Shown: positions 19,158 through 28,118, counted from the first letter of the stretch. The stretch is DNA of 64,000 nt from Sphingomonas sp. Leaf33 (GCF_001421785.1 NZ_LMLB01000001.1:72374-136373), one strand, 5' to 3'. Notes: generated from the letters alone by a model not told the origin. Numbers and translations: made by a program.

Positions 19158-19942
19158 CACCCGGCGGTCCAGCCGCCGTCGACCGACAGGTTCGCCCCCG
19201 TGATCTGCGCTGCGGCATCGCCGCACAGGAACAGCGCAGTCGCCGCGACCTGTTCGGGCGTCACGAACTGCTTGGTCGGCTGGCCGGCCAGCAGCACGTC
19301 GTTGATGACCTGATCGCGCGTCAGCCCCCTGGCCTTCATCGTGTCGGGGATCTGCCCTTCGACAAGCGGCGTCCAGACATAGCCGGGCGAGATGCAGTTG
19401 GCGGTGACGCCGAACGTGGCGAGCTCCAGCGCGACGGTCTTGTTAAAACCGGCCAGGCCATGCTTGGCGGTGACGTAAGCGGACTTGAACGGCGAGGCGA
19501 CCAGGCTGTGCGCGGACGCCGTCTGGATGATCCGCCCCCACTTGGCATCCTTCATGTGCGGGATGGCGAGGCGGGTGGTGTGGAACGCGGCCGTCAGGTT
19601 CAGCGCGATGATCAGGTCCCATTTGTCGACGGGGAAGTCCTCGACCGGCGCGACATGCTGCATTCCGGCGTTGTTGATAAGGATGTCGACGCCGCCAAAG
19701 GTGTCCGCCGCCTCGCCCATCATCGCTTCGATCTGGTCGACCTTCGTCAGGTCGTGCACCGAATACAGCGCCTTGCCGCCGCTCGCCGCCTCCAGCGCGG
19801 CGCGCTCCGTCTCGATCGCGTCCTTATCGCCGAAGCCGTTGATGACGACGTTGGCCCCTTCGCCTGCCAGCGCCTTGGCGTACGCCAGACCGATGCCGGA
19901 GGTGGAGCCGGTGACCAGGGCGGTCTTGCCTTTCAGGAACAT
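19157..19942 (-). CDS. bdhA: 3-hydroxybutyrate dehydrogenase
   Basis: NAD-dependent SDR interconverting 3-hydroxybutyrate and acetoacetate in polyhydroxybutyrate (PHB) and ketone metabolism. The 261-residue protein has TGSTSGIG near the start, NNAGMQHVAPVEDFP (the QHV segment is typical of bacterial HBDH), catalytic YVTAKHG and the LSVDGGWTAG tail. It lies 28 bases after the patatin gene and overlaps the next gene. This patatin-bdhA pairing is seen in many PHB-using alphaproteobacteria. Confidence 0.93.
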   Translation of the reverse strand: MFLKGKTALVTGSTSGIGLAYAKALAGEGANVVINGFGDKDAIETERAALEAASGGKALYSVHDLTKVDQIEAMMGEAADTFGGVDILINNAGMQHVAPVEDFPVDKWDLIIALNLTAAFHTTRLAIPHMKDAKWGRIIQTASAHSLVASPFKSAYVTAKHGLAGFNKTVALELATFGVTANCISPGYVWTPLVEGQIPDTMKARGLTRDQVINDVLLAGQPTKQFVTPEQVAATALFLCGDAAAQITGANLSVDGGWTAG

Positions 19943-19970
19943 GCGCTTGCTTCCTTCATACCCGTTGGTG

Positions 19971-21116
19971 TCACCCCCGCGTCAGGTCGAACGCCGCCGT
20001 CCGCCCGTCGAGGATGTTGCTTGCGACCAGCCGCGACTTGGCCATCGTCTCGGCGATGGCGGCGCGACCGGCGGACCAGTGTTCGCGCATCGTGCGGGCG
20101 GAGAATTCGAAATCGCGCGCGCCGCCTTCCCAGGCATTGGCGCGGTAGATCAGGTGGACCAGGCTGACCGGCATCTCGTCGGCCTCGCTCGACAGCGCCG
20201 CCACGTCGGGATCGTCGCGCAATTCGGGCGGCAGCTTGGCGATCAGGCGGCGGATCGCCTCGCGTTCGCGGCGCAGCGTCAGCCGTTCGGCCGACACCTG
20301 GCGCGTCCGACTGGAAAAACGGATTTCCTTTTCGCGCGCCATCACGTCCATGATCGTCTTCGGACGGTCGGCACTGGCCGAAAACAGGTCGACCTGGAAG
20401 ACGAGCATCTCGGCCGACTGGTGGTCGAGTACGTGCGTCAGCGGCGTGTTCGAAACGATCCCGCCGTCCCAATACAAGCGCCCGTCGATCTCGACCGGGG
20501 GCAGCCCCGGCGGCAGCGCGCCCGATGCCATGATGTGGCGCGCGTCGATGCGGGTGGTGGTCGTGTCGAAGTAGCGGAAATTGCCGCTTTCGACATCGAC
20601 CGCGCCGACCGACAGGCGGACCGGCCCGGTGTTGAGCAGGTCCCAGTCGACCAGCGTGTCGAGCGTCTTTGCGAGCGGGGCCGAATCGTAGAAGCTGAGC
20701 GCGGCGGGGGTGCCCGGCGGGGCGAAGGTTGGCGGCAGTCCGCGTGGCGTGAAGAAGCCCGGCACGCCGGTCGCCATCACGCTCCACGCCGACCATTCGT
20801 GGACGAACTCGCGAACCTGATCCTGCGGAAAGATCGGGAAGCTGGGCAGTGCCGATGCGGTCAGGTCCCAGAACGCTCGCAGCCGCTCGACGCGCCGCTC
20901 GGGCGGGTTGCCGGCCACGATCGCGGCATTGACCGCGCCGATCGAGATGCCCGCGACCCAGTCGATCTCGATGCCCGTCTCGGCCAGCGCCTCGATCACG
21001 CCGGCCTGGTAACTGCCGAGCGCACCGCCGCCCTGCAGGACCAGCGCCACGCAATCGGGTAGCGGCAGCGCGGCGTCGCGCGTGCGCTTCGGGCGGCGGG
21101 GATCGGCATCGGCCAT
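19971..21116 (-). CDS. patatin-like phospholipase family protein (DUF3734 type)
   Basis: A 381-residue Ser-Asp dyad hydrolase. The oxyanion loop is GGGALGSYQAGV, the nucleophile elbow is GISIGA (serine in GxSxG) and the aspartate is in DGGIVSNTPL. The C-terminal part resembles DUF3734. The ATG at 21116 drops a basic leader present in the longer frame. Because it is the first gene of an operon with 3-hydroxybutyrate dehydrogenase, a part in PHB or membrane-lipid turnover is inferred. A 10-bp palindrome lies 30 bases upstream. Confidence 0.9.
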   Translation of the reverse strand: MADADPRRPKRTRDAALPLPDCVALVLQGGGALGSYQAGVIEALAETGIEIDWVAGISIGAVNAAIVAGNPPERRVERLRAFWDLTASALPSFPIFPQDQVREFVHEWSAWSVMATGVPGFFTPRGLPPTFAPPGTPAALSFYDSAPLAKTLDTLVDWDLLNTGPVRLSVGAVDVESGNFRYFDTTTTRIDARHIMASGALPPGLPPVEIDGRLYWDGGIVSNTPLTHVLDHQSAEMLVFQVDLFSASADRPKTIMDVMAREKEIRFSSRTRQVSAERLTLRREREAIRRLIAKLPPELRDDPDVAALSSEADEMPVSLVHLIYRANAWEGGARDFEFSARTMREHWSAGRAAIAETMAKSRLVASNILDGRTAAFDLTRG

Positions 21117-21145
21117 CGGCGCCCTCAATGACGCTCGGCGCAGAT

Positions 21146-21155
21146 GGTTGCAACC
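21146..21155. promoter_or_regulatory. perfect palindrome GGTTGCAACC, possible operator
   Basis: Second copy of the palindrome also found at 16271-16280, with identical flanking bases (13 in all). It lies between the divergent patatin and zinc-peptidase genes. A shared regulator of lipid or PHB genes is possible. Confidence 0.4.
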
Positions 21156-21227
21156 TCCCGGCATCTCCGCGCATTTACGTGACGCAAAAGAAACGAACGC
21201 CGATGTGCGAACAGGGGGCCCAAGCCG

Positions 21228-22118
21228 ATGCGTCTCGACGATCTCGATCCCAGCGACAACGTCCGCGACCTCGGTTCCGGCGGGGGGGGCGGCGGCGGGA
21301 TCCCGATCCTCGGGCTGCTGCTGCCGTTCCTGTTCCGCGGCAAGCTGGGCTGCGGGTCGGTCGTGCTGATCGCCGTCGTCGGCGCGTTCCTGCTGTTGTC
21401 GGGTGGCCTCGGCTCGCTGACCGGCGGTGGTGGCGGCCAGCGCACCGGCGGGTCGACGACCGCGGGCCAGTCGGGCGCGCAGGTCTGCAACACCGCCGAC
21501 CGGCTACTGTCCTGCCGCGTGCTCGAATCGACCGAGCAGGTGTGGGAAAAGATCTTTGCCGCCAACGGACAGCGCTATCAGGCGCCGACGCTCAGCTTCT
21601 ATCAGGGCGGCGTGCAATCGGGTTGCGGCGCGGCGTCGGCGACCGCGGGTCCGTTCTACTGCCCGGGCGACAGCAACCTGTACCTCGATACCAGCTTCTT
21701 CGACGAACTGGCCAACCGCTTCGGCGCGAAGGGCGACGCCGCGCAGGCCTATGTCATCGCGCATGAAGTCGGCCATCACATCCAGAACCTGACCGGCGCG
21801 GCGCAGCAGGTGTCGCAGGTCCAGCGCAGCGGCGACACGCGTGCGGGCAATGCCGCTTCCGTCCGGCTGGAATTGCAGGCGGACTGCTATGCCGGCGTAT
21901 GGGCGAAGCAGAGCGGGCGGTTGCAGCCCGGCGATATCGAGGAGGGCCTGACCGCAGCCAATGCGATCGGCGACGACACGCTGCAGAAGCAGAGCGGCGG
22001 CGCGGTGGTGCCCGACAGCTTCACCCACGGATCGTCGGCGGAACGGATGCGCTGGCTGAAGCGCGGGCTCGACACCGGCGACCCGGCGCAGTGCGACACC
22101 TTCTCGGGCGCGGTTTGA
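21228..22118 (+). CDS. ypfJ: neutral zinc metallopeptidase, YpfJ family
   Basis: A 296-residue membrane-anchored protein of the KPN_02809/YpfJ family. After a glycine-rich start (DLGSGGGGGGGIPILG) comes one membrane helix (about 43-60), then a periplasmic domain with the zinc motif HEVGH at 179-183 and the conserved ELQADCYAGVWA segment that carries the third ligand. MRLDDLDPSDNVRDLG is the typical N-terminus, supporting the start. Substrates are unknown for the family. It converges on the oxidoreductase gene with five bases between stops. Confidence 0.92.
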   Translation: MRLDDLDPSDNVRDLGSGGGGGGGIPILGLLLPFLFRGKLGCGSVVLIAVVGAFLLLSGGLGSLTGGGGGQRTGGSTTAGQSGAQVCNTADRLLSCRVLESTEQVWEKIFAANGQRYQAPTLSFYQGGVQSGCGAASATAGPFYCPGDSNLYLDTSFFDELANRFGAKGDAAQAYVIAHEVGHHIQNLTGAAQQVSQVQRSGDTRAGNAASVRLELQADCYAGVWAKQSGRLQPGDIEEGLTAANAIGDDTLQKQSGGAVVPDSFTHGSSAERMRWLKRGLDTGDPAQCDTFSGAV

Positions 22119-22123
22119 GTCGA

Positions 22124-23095
22124 TCAGGCCACGCCGCTGGCCAGGATCGCGTCCATCACCCACGCGGTCCGTGCCGCCGCGACGCCGGTCGCGGCATAGG
22201 CGGGCCCGCCCAGCAGCTGCGCGGTCATGCGTTCGACATGATGCAGCTGGACGGGATCGGGGTCGTCGAATGCGCGGTCGATCGGCGTCCCGTCCGCTCG
22301 CAGTGTCACGGCGCCGCCGTCGAAGATCGCGAAGTCGATCTCGCCGCGATCCCCGATGATCGTCACCGTGTCGCGGCTGTGGTCGGCAGCGAAATTCCAG
22401 ATGCCGCTGCCCAGCGTACCGCTGTGATGCCGCCACGATGCGGCGACCGCATCGGGAACCACGCCGACGCCCGACTGGATGTGGCGGTGGCCGGCCGCGG
22501 CGACGATCGGGCCGAGCAGATCGTCGAACAGGTCGAGGCCATGGCAGGCGAGGTCGTCGAAATAGCCGCCGGGTGCCGCCTCTGGCACCGTCCGCCAGCC
22601 GCCGCTGTCCGGCGGCCGCGCCGGACGGGTCAGCGTCCAGTGGATGTGCCGCACTGCGCCGATCGCGCCCCTGGCCAGCCAGTCGCGGACCTGGTCGAAT
22701 CGTGGCAGCGCGCGGCGGTAATAGGCGACGAACAGCGGCTGCCCCGCAGCTTCGAACGCCGCGACCATGCGCTGCGCCTCGGCAAGGGACGGGGCGATCG
22801 GCTTTTCGACGCAGCATGGCTTGCCGGCCGCAGCGACCGCCAGCGCATAATCGGCATGGCTGTCGGGCGGCGTCGCGACATAGACGGCGTCGATGTCGGG
22901 CGACCGGATCATCGCCGCTATATCGTCGAAGACGCGCGGCACGCCGTGGCGACGCGCATAGTCGGCCGCCGCTTCCGGGCGGCGCGCGGCGACTGCGGCG
23001 AGCATGGAGCCGGCGGCCAGGCGATAGGCCGGGCCGCTCTTGCGTTCGGTCACGTCGCCGCAGCCGATCATGCCCCAGCGGATCGGAGCGTGCAT
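22124..23095 (-). CDS. Gfo/Idh/MocA family oxidoreductase
   Basis: A 323-residue NAD(P)-dependent oxidoreductase, sugar-dehydrogenase type. The N-terminal Rossmann motif WGMIGCGDVTERKSGPA is clear, then VYVATPPDSHADYAL and the conserved lysine motif CVEKPIAPS (EKP). The ATG at 23095 is preceded by a purine-rich site (GGGAAAGGCG), and the upstream extension is not protein-like. Substrate is unknown. It stands alone; no sugar transporter is nearby. Confidence 0.92.
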   Translation of the reverse strand: MHAPIRWGMIGCGDVTERKSGPAYRLAAGSMLAAVAARRPEAAADYARRHGVPRVFDDIAAMIRSPDIDAVYVATPPDSHADYALAVAAAGKPCCVEKPIAPSLAEAQRMVAAFEAAGQPLFVAYYRRALPRFDQVRDWLARGAIGAVRHIHWTLTRPARPPDSGGWRTVPEAAPGGYFDDLACHGLDLFDDLLGPIVAAAGHRHIQSGVGVVPDAVAASWRHHSGTLGSGIWNFAADHSRDTVTIIGDRGEIDFAIFDGGAVTLRADGTPIDRAFDDPDPVQLHHVERMTAQLLGGPAYAATGVAAARTAWVMDAILASGVA

Positions 23096-23459
23096 GGTTT
23101 CGCCTTTCCCTGAATCGAGTCGTGACACGGGCGTAGACCCGAAACACCAGCCTGTCCGCAATCGCCCGGTTGCCGGCACAGGCACAGGTTTGCCGGGCGG
23201 GACGTGTCCGGATCGATCATGCTCGGTTCGAACGGCCGTGGCTAAGGTCACACGAGGGTCACACTATGCCGGTCGCCCATCTGCGTCCGCGCGGCCCACC
23301 GGCCGGAAGGCGCGAAGCCGGCACGGGCGGGACGAATCAGCGATGAGAAAGAGCCGGTCGTCGGACCCGTACACGACGTTTTCCTACTTTGATCCAACAA
23401 ACGACCGGACGAACGCCTGCGAACCGCGGTGGCAGTCTACCCACGAGCCACGCCGCCTT
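23096..23459. other. 364-base gap without a recognised gene
   Basis: Spacer between the minus-strand oxidoreductase start and the end of the next minus-strand gene. An open frame on the plus strand from 23343 begins MRKSRSSDPYTTFSYF but soon turns into a shadow of the gene opposite. No convincing ribosome site, RNA or repeat was seen. It should hold the oxidoreductase promoter. Confidence 0.5.
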
Positions 23460-23984
23460 TCAGTGTCCGATCGCAGACCAGGCCCAGCCGCCCCTCGATC
23501 CGACGCGGACTGCCGGCCGAGCTCGCGACCGAAATGGAGGTCCGTCCGCGCCGCTCCGCTCCGCTTCCGCGAACCGCTGGGCCGCTTGCGCCGATGAGAA
23601 GCGACCCAGGAGCATTCCCGCGCTTTCGCGGACGGTCCAGTCGCCGTCGATGTCACGGCCGACCACGAGCATGGCCGGTTCCGGAATGTCCATCTCGATG
23701 TTACCTCCTGGTGGAATTGAGACGCTCAGATCGGGCCGCCCACGCCAGCGCGCGCTCACCTCGATTTCATCGAAAAGATGACGACCCCACAGGGTCAGTG
23801 CGCTGCCGGCGCTCGCCGCGATGAAGCCGACCGCGGCGATCCCGTAGGCAAGGATGCCAGCCTTGTGTGGCGATACGTGCATGGCGACCACCTGCGACAT
23901 CGCAGTGTAACTCACCCAGCAAAGAAGAAGTCCCGTGGCGCGCAGACCGATGTCAGCGCGCCGCGACCGATGCCACGCCGCCAT
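23460..23984 (-). CDS. hypothetical membrane protein with a C-terminal DUF2188-like motif
   Basis: A 174-residue protein with two membrane helices near 14-35 and 42-63, then a soluble part. The segment VVGRDIDGDWTVRESAGMLL with FSSAQAAQRFAEAE (about 106-142) resembles the short W-x-V repeat domains (DUF2188-like) of small alphaproteobacterial proteins. The tail after residue 145 is arginine/proline-rich and may be a degraded extension. AAGGG lies before the ATG. It is downstream of kdpE on the same strand but 170 bases away. Function is unknown. Confidence 0.6.
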   Translation of the reverse strand: MAAWHRSRRADIGLRATGLLLCWVSYTAMSQVVAMHVSPHKAGILAYGIAAVGFIAASAGSALTLWGRHLFDEIEVSARWRGRPDLSVSIPPGGNIEMDIPEPAMLVVGRDIDGDWTVRESAGMLLGRFSSAQAAQRFAEAERSGADGPPFRSRARPAVRVGSRGGWAWSAIGH

Positions 23985-24011
23985 GCCACAACCCTTGATG
24001 TGGCAATCCAG

Positions 24012-24110
24012 TTATCGCCCTCGACATAGTATTTCGAGATCGATTCCAGCTAATTGCATAGCGCACGCGTAGTGCTGCAATTCAGGCACAGCCGGCACGA
24101 TCGACAGCAT
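24012..24110 (-). CDS. possible 32-residue peptide downstream of kdpE
   Basis: A short frame, 46 bases after the kdpE stop, whose last 17 or so residues (QHYACAMQLAGIDLEIL) match the end of another frame upstream of the kdp porin (QLYVSYMRLAGIALEML). It uses rare codons for this genome (TTA, CTA, ATA). The ribosome site is weak. It may be a genuine small protein, or a remnant; see the direct-repeat entry. Confidence 0.25.
   Translation of the reverse strand: MLSIVPAVPELQHYACAMQLAGIDLEILCRGR
24027..24060 (-). repeat. 34-bp imperfect direct repeat, copy 1 (kdp downstream flank)
   Basis: Matches 33037-33070 at 30 of 34 positions in the same orientation. The two copies enclose the whole kdp locus, about 9 kb. 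Core ATTTCGAGA..CGATTCC.GC is shared. Differences fall largely where codons could change silently if read on the minus strand. Confidence 0.8.
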
Positions 24111-24156
24111 GAAGATAGCCTGGATCGGCGCGGCCGTTGCGCCGCCCGGCAGACAC

Positions 24157-24843
24157 TCAGTGATCGGAGCGGAGCCGATATCCGACACCCAGTTCGTTGG
24201 CGATGACGCTGCCGACCGGGCCTGGCGCTTCCAGCTTCTGGCGCAGATTGCGGATGACGATGCGCAGATATTCGACGCGTGGATCTTCCTCCGCCCCCCA
24301 GCATGCGGCGAGCACGCGCTCGTGGGTCACCACGCGCCCGATGTGGCGCGCCAGGACACCCAGAACCTCGTGCTCCTTCCGGGTAAGGTGAAGCTCTTCA
24401 CCATCGCGGCAGACGATCCGTCGATCGAGATCGATGCTGAGATCGCCCCGGCGCACGATCTTCTGCGTCGTCTCCGACAATCCCTGATGACGTAAGGCTA
24501 CCCGCAGGCGGGCAAGAAGCTCTTCGGTATCGAACGGCTTGCTCACGAAATCGTCCGCGCCGAGATCGAGGGCGGTGACCTTCTCGTCGACCGCGTCCCT
24601 GGCCGAAACCACGAGGATGACGATGTCGCCGTGCGCGCGAAGCTGCGGGATGATGGCCAGGCCGTCGCGGTCCGGAAGGCCCAGGTCGAGCAGGATCGCG
24701 CTTGGGTGTTCGACGGCAGCCAGGCGAAGCGCGCCCTTCGCATCCTCCGCCTCGACGACGGCATAGTCCGCCCGGATGAGTGTGGTACGTAAAAGACGAC
24801 GGATCGCGGCATCGTCATCGACGACAAGAACTTTGGCTGGCAT
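24157..24843 (-). CDS. kdpE: KdpE response regulator
   Basis: OmpR-family regulator that, once phosphorylated by KdpD, activates the kdp operon under potassium limitation. The 228-residue protein has the receiver aspartate D53 with pocket acids D9-D11 and the conserved lysine in SKPF, then a winged-helix domain (LTRKEHEVLGVL, RVEYLRIVIRNLRQKLE, GVGYRL). The ATG at 24843 is one base after the kdpD stop, so the two are coupled; a start 30 bases upstream would lie inside kdpD. It is the last gene of the kdp operon. Confidence 0.96.
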   Translation of the reverse strand: MPAKVLVVDDDAAIRRLLRTTLIRADYAVVEAEDAKGALRLAAVEHPSAILLDLGLPDRDGLAIIPQLRAHGDIVILVVSARDAVDEKVTALDLGADDFVSKPFDTEELLARLRVALRHQGLSETTQKIVRRGDLSIDLDRRIVCRDGEELHLTRKEHEVLGVLARHIGRVVTHERVLAACWGAEEDPRVEYLRIVIRNLRQKLEAPGPVGSVIANELGVGYRLRSDH

Positions 24844-24844
24844 G

Positions 24845-27529
24845 TCAGGAGGCGCTTTCGGTCTCGATATCATGAACGATCAGGGCCGGCGGGAAAACCA
24901 GCGCGAAGGCGGCCCCGCTACCATCCGGCCGGTTGGTCGCTTCGACGATCATACCCATCGCTTCCGCGAATGCCTTGACGATGGCGAGACCGAGGCCAGT
25001 GCCGCCGATCGCGCGATCGGAGCCTTCCAGGCGCTTGAAGGTCTCGAACACCTCGCCCTCGCGACCGGGAGGAAGGCCGGGACCGTGATCGAGCACGGCA
25101 AGCCGCAGTTCGCCGAAGCGGTTGCGGCCTTCGATGACGACCTCCGTTCCCGGATCGCCGTAGCGACCGGCGTTATCGAGGAGGTTAAGGAGGCAATGGT
25201 GCAGTAATTGCGGATCGGCGCGTACCAACGGCAGGTCGGGCGGGACATCGAGGCGCACGCCATGGCCTTCCAGTGCGCGCCTGGCATCATGCGCGGCGCT
25301 CGTCACCGCATCACTCAGATCGGTCGCCTCGACGTTCAGCTTCAGCGCGCCAGCCTCCACACGGGCCATGTCGAGCAGGTTGGCGACGAAGCGGTTGAGA
25401 CGCTGCGCTTCGCTCTCGATCGTGCCGATCAGTTCGGGGGTCGCGCCATGGTGCAGCTGTGCCGCAGCAGCGATCACCGCAGTCAGCGGCGTGCGCAGGT
25501 CGTGGCTGACCGAGGAGAGCAATGCCGCCCGCAGACGGTCGCGCGTGCGGACAACATCGACGTCGCGCATTTCGGTCTGCAAGCGAAGGCGTTCCAGGAC
25601 AAGCGCTGACTGGTCGATCAGACTGCTGAGGAGCGGCAACTGATCGGCACGCACCGGACTGCCGACCTTGTCGCTGGCGACCCCCAGCACGCCCAGCACC
25701 CGATCGCCCGTCTTCATGGGCTGGAACAGCCACTCCGACGCAGCGAGTGTGCCAGAGCCCTTGCCGGCCGGGCTGCCGGTGTCGAACGCCCAACTGGCCG
25801 CGGCATTGTCCATCGTATCGAGACGGTAGGCAGGATCGCTTGCGGCCAGTATCTCGAGGTCGGAACCGTCCGTGCGCCCGAGCAGCACGACCTGCACGTC
25901 GAGCAGGCGATGGACGTCGTCGCAGATCATCTGTGCGGCAACGTCGAGATCGTTGACGCCGGCGATCTGGCGCAGAAATCCTGCCAGCGTGGCGTTGGTG
26001 CGTGCGCTAGCGGTGGCAAGATCCGCCTGCGCTCTTACCCGTGCCGTCAACTGGCTGGTCGCGATCGCGATGCCCAGCAGGACGAAGACCGAGACGAGGT
26101 TCTCCGGATTGCTGATCGTCAGCGTGCCGGTGGGCGGCAGGAAGAAGAAATTATAGGCGAGACTGGAGGCGATGCCGGCATAAAGTCCCGTGCGCAGCCC
26201 GAAGAAGCTCGCCGCAGCCATGACCGGCAGCAGGTATAGCAATGCCACGTTGCCAAGGTTCAGGATCTGGAACAGCGCGCTCGCGAGCCCGGTCACGGCC
26301 GCTACCATCGCCGTCGTTATCGCATACCCCGCCGGCGTGCCCCAATTCCCCGTTCGCCGCCGGGTGCGCTGTCGTGCCGCCTGAGAAGTCGGCATCGGCA
26401 GGACGTGTACTGTGACGTCAGGCGTGTCCCGGACCAGCTTGTCGACGACGGAGCCGTGGATAAGCTCGAACCACCGCGAACGGTTCGATTTGCCGAGCAC
26501 CAACTGGGTGGCGCGCAGATCGACCAGAACCGATTGAATGCCGGTGACGACATTCTCGGCAGGAACCGTCGCAACGGCACCGCCCAGTTGCGTTGCCAAG
26601 GTCATCGCGGCGGCGACGCGGACATGCTGCTCGTCGGTGAAGTGCGCGGCGCGCGGTGTCTCGATGAACACGGCGGTCCAAGGGCCCCGGAGACCGTCCG
26701 CGACACGCTTGGCGGCACGGACCAGCGCATCGCATCCCGGCAGCTCGCTGATCGCCACGACGATCCGGTCGCTGCCCGCCCATGTCCCGCCAAGGCCGAG
26801 CGCACGCACGTCGTCGAGCATCCGCGCGTCGACCGCTTGCGCCGCGCGGCGCAGCGCTAGTTCGCGCAACGCCGACAAGTTCGACTTGGAAAAGAAATGC
26901 CCGAGCGCGCGCGTCGCCTCGGCGGGCAGATAGACCTTGCCCGCCTTCAGCCGCTCGATCAGCTCGTCGGGCGGAATGTCGACGACCTCGATTTCCGCCA
27001 TTTCGAGAATGCTGTCGGGCACCGTTTCGCGGACGCGCACGCGCGTGAAGCTGGCGACGATGTCGTTCAGGCTCTCGACGTGCTGGATGTTGACGGTCGA
27101 ATAGACGTCGATGCCCGCCGCCAGCAGTTCCTCGACATCCTGGTAACGCTTGGGATGGCGGCTACCCGGCGCGTTGGTGTGGGCCAGTTCGTCCACGAGC
27201 GCGAGTCGTGGCCGGCGGTCAAGGATGGCATCCAGATCCATTTCGCGCAGCGTGCGGCCTTCGTACGGCACTTCGCGACGCGTGATGATTTCGTGGCCGC
27301 GGATCAGGGCTTCGGTTTCGGCTCGACCGTGGGTCTCGACCACGCCGATGACGACGTCGATACCGTCACGCTTCTGGGCCGCGCCTTCGGAGAGCATTTC
27401 ATAGGTTTTGCCGACGCCGGGCGCTGCACCGAGGAAAATCTTCAGGCGGCCCCTGCCCTCCTGCGCTGCTGCGCGCAGGAGGGCGTCGGGATCGGGACGG
27501 CCCGCGTCGGGTCCTGATCCCGCCGGCAT
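24845..27529 (-). CDS. kdpD: KdpD potassium-sensing histidine kinase
   Basis: Sensor kinase of the Kdp system, 894 residues. Order of domains: N-terminal KdpD domain with Walker A GAAPGVGKT (34-42), a universal-stress-protein-like domain, four closely spaced membrane helices (DUF4118, about 400-500), a GAF-like domain, then HisKA with H676 in SVSHDLRTPLT and an HATPase domain (NLLDNAGRYG, GGTGLGLAIVKAFAEA). Its ATG overlaps the kdpC stop (TGATG). All expected parts are present and intact. Confidence 0.98.
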   Translation of the reverse strand: MPAGSGPDAGRPDPDALLRAAAQEGRGRLKIFLGAAPGVGKTYEMLSEGAAQKRDGIDVVIGVVETHGRAETEALIRGHEIITRREVPYEGRTLREMDLDAILDRRPRLALVDELAHTNAPGSRHPKRYQDVEELLAAGIDVYSTVNIQHVESLNDIVASFTRVRVRETVPDSILEMAEIEVVDIPPDELIERLKAGKVYLPAEATRALGHFFSKSNLSALRELALRRAAQAVDARMLDDVRALGLGGTWAGSDRIVVAISELPGCDALVRAAKRVADGLRGPWTAVFIETPRAAHFTDEQHVRVAAAMTLATQLGGAVATVPAENVVTGIQSVLVDLRATQLVLGKSNRSRWFELIHGSVVDKLVRDTPDVTVHVLPMPTSQAARQRTRRRTGNWGTPAGYAITTAMVAAVTGLASALFQILNLGNVALLYLLPVMAAASFFGLRTGLYAGIASSLAYNFFFLPPTGTLTISNPENLVSVFVLLGIAIATSQLTARVRAQADLATASARTNATLAGFLRQIAGVNDLDVAAQMICDDVHRLLDVQVVLLGRTDGSDLEILAASDPAYRLDTMDNAAASWAFDTGSPAGKGSGTLAASEWLFQPMKTGDRVLGVLGVASDKVGSPVRADQLPLLSSLIDQSALVLERLRLQTEMRDVDVVRTRDRLRAALLSSVSHDLRTPLTAVIAAAAQLHHGATPELIGTIESEAQRLNRFVANLLDMARVEAGALKLNVEATDLSDAVTSAAHDARRALEGHGVRLDVPPDLPLVRADPQLLHHCLLNLLDNAGRYGDPGTEVVIEGRNRFGELRLAVLDHGPGLPPGREGEVFETFKRLEGSDRAIGGTGLGLAIVKAFAEAMGMIVEATNRPDGSGAAFALVFPPALIVHDIETESAS

Positions 27530-28107
27530 CAGCGCGCCGGCGCCGCGGCGTCGAGCGCGCGATTGACCGCGAGTACGTTTACGTGCGGGTCGCCGAGCAG
27601 CGACGTTTCGATATTCGCGGTCACGAGGCCGCGAACGCGCTCGACGGGCAGCCCGCGGACCCGGGCAACACGCCCGGACTGCGCCAGCGCTGCCGCCGGC
27701 GACAGGTCGGGATCGAGGCCCGAGCCGCTGGCGGTGACGAGGTCAGCCGGCAACGGTCCGCTCACGCCTTCACCTTGGCGCTTGGCGACGTCAGGCGTCA
27801 CCCGGTCGACCAGTGCCTGGGCCGTCGGACCGAGGTTCGAGCCCGATGACGCCAGTCCGTCATAGCCCTTGCCGGCTGCCGAGGGCCGTGTCTGGAAATA
27901 GCGTTCGGCGACGAAAGCCTGGCCGACCACCGTCGAACCGACCACCTTGCCTTCTGCATCGCGGACCAGACTGCCGTTCGCTTGAGAGGGAAAAATCGCC
28001 TGCCCGATGCCGGTCATCGCCAGTGGGTATGCGAGGCCCAGAAGGGCTGCGAACAGGATCGTCATGACGATCGCGGGCCGCAGCGCGGAGGAGAAGTCCT
28101 TGCCCAT
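27529..28107 (-). CDS. kdpC: KdpC, subunit of the potassium-importing P-type ATPase
   Basis: Accessory subunit that helps KdpB bind ATP and joins it to KdpA. The 192-residue protein has one N-terminal membrane helix (about 11-33) and a periplasmic or membrane-side domain with the conserved GSTVVGQAF, YFQTRPSA and GSGLDPDLSP motifs. It starts eleven bases after kdpB and overlaps kdpD. Length is normal. Confidence 0.97.
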   Translation of the reverse strand: MGKDFSSALRPAIVMTILFAALLGLAYPLAMTGIGQAIFPSQANGSLVRDAEGKVVGSTVVGQAFVAERYFQTRPSAAGKGYDGLASSGSNLGPTAQALVDRVTPDVAKRQGEGVSGPLPADLVTASGSGLDPDLSPAAALAQSGRVARVRGLPVERVRGLVTANIETSLLGDPHVNVLAVNRALDAAAPAR

Positions 28108-28118
28108 TGTCTTGATCC

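Noticed and set aside
19157..21116. phaZ-type PHB depolymerase
   Set aside because: The hydrolase has clear patatin motifs (GGGALG, GxSxG, DGG), not a PHB depolymerase signature.
24050..24304. 84-residue minus-strand frame near the end of kdpE
   Set aside because: Overlaps kdpE out of frame and reads as an Arg/Ser-rich shadow.
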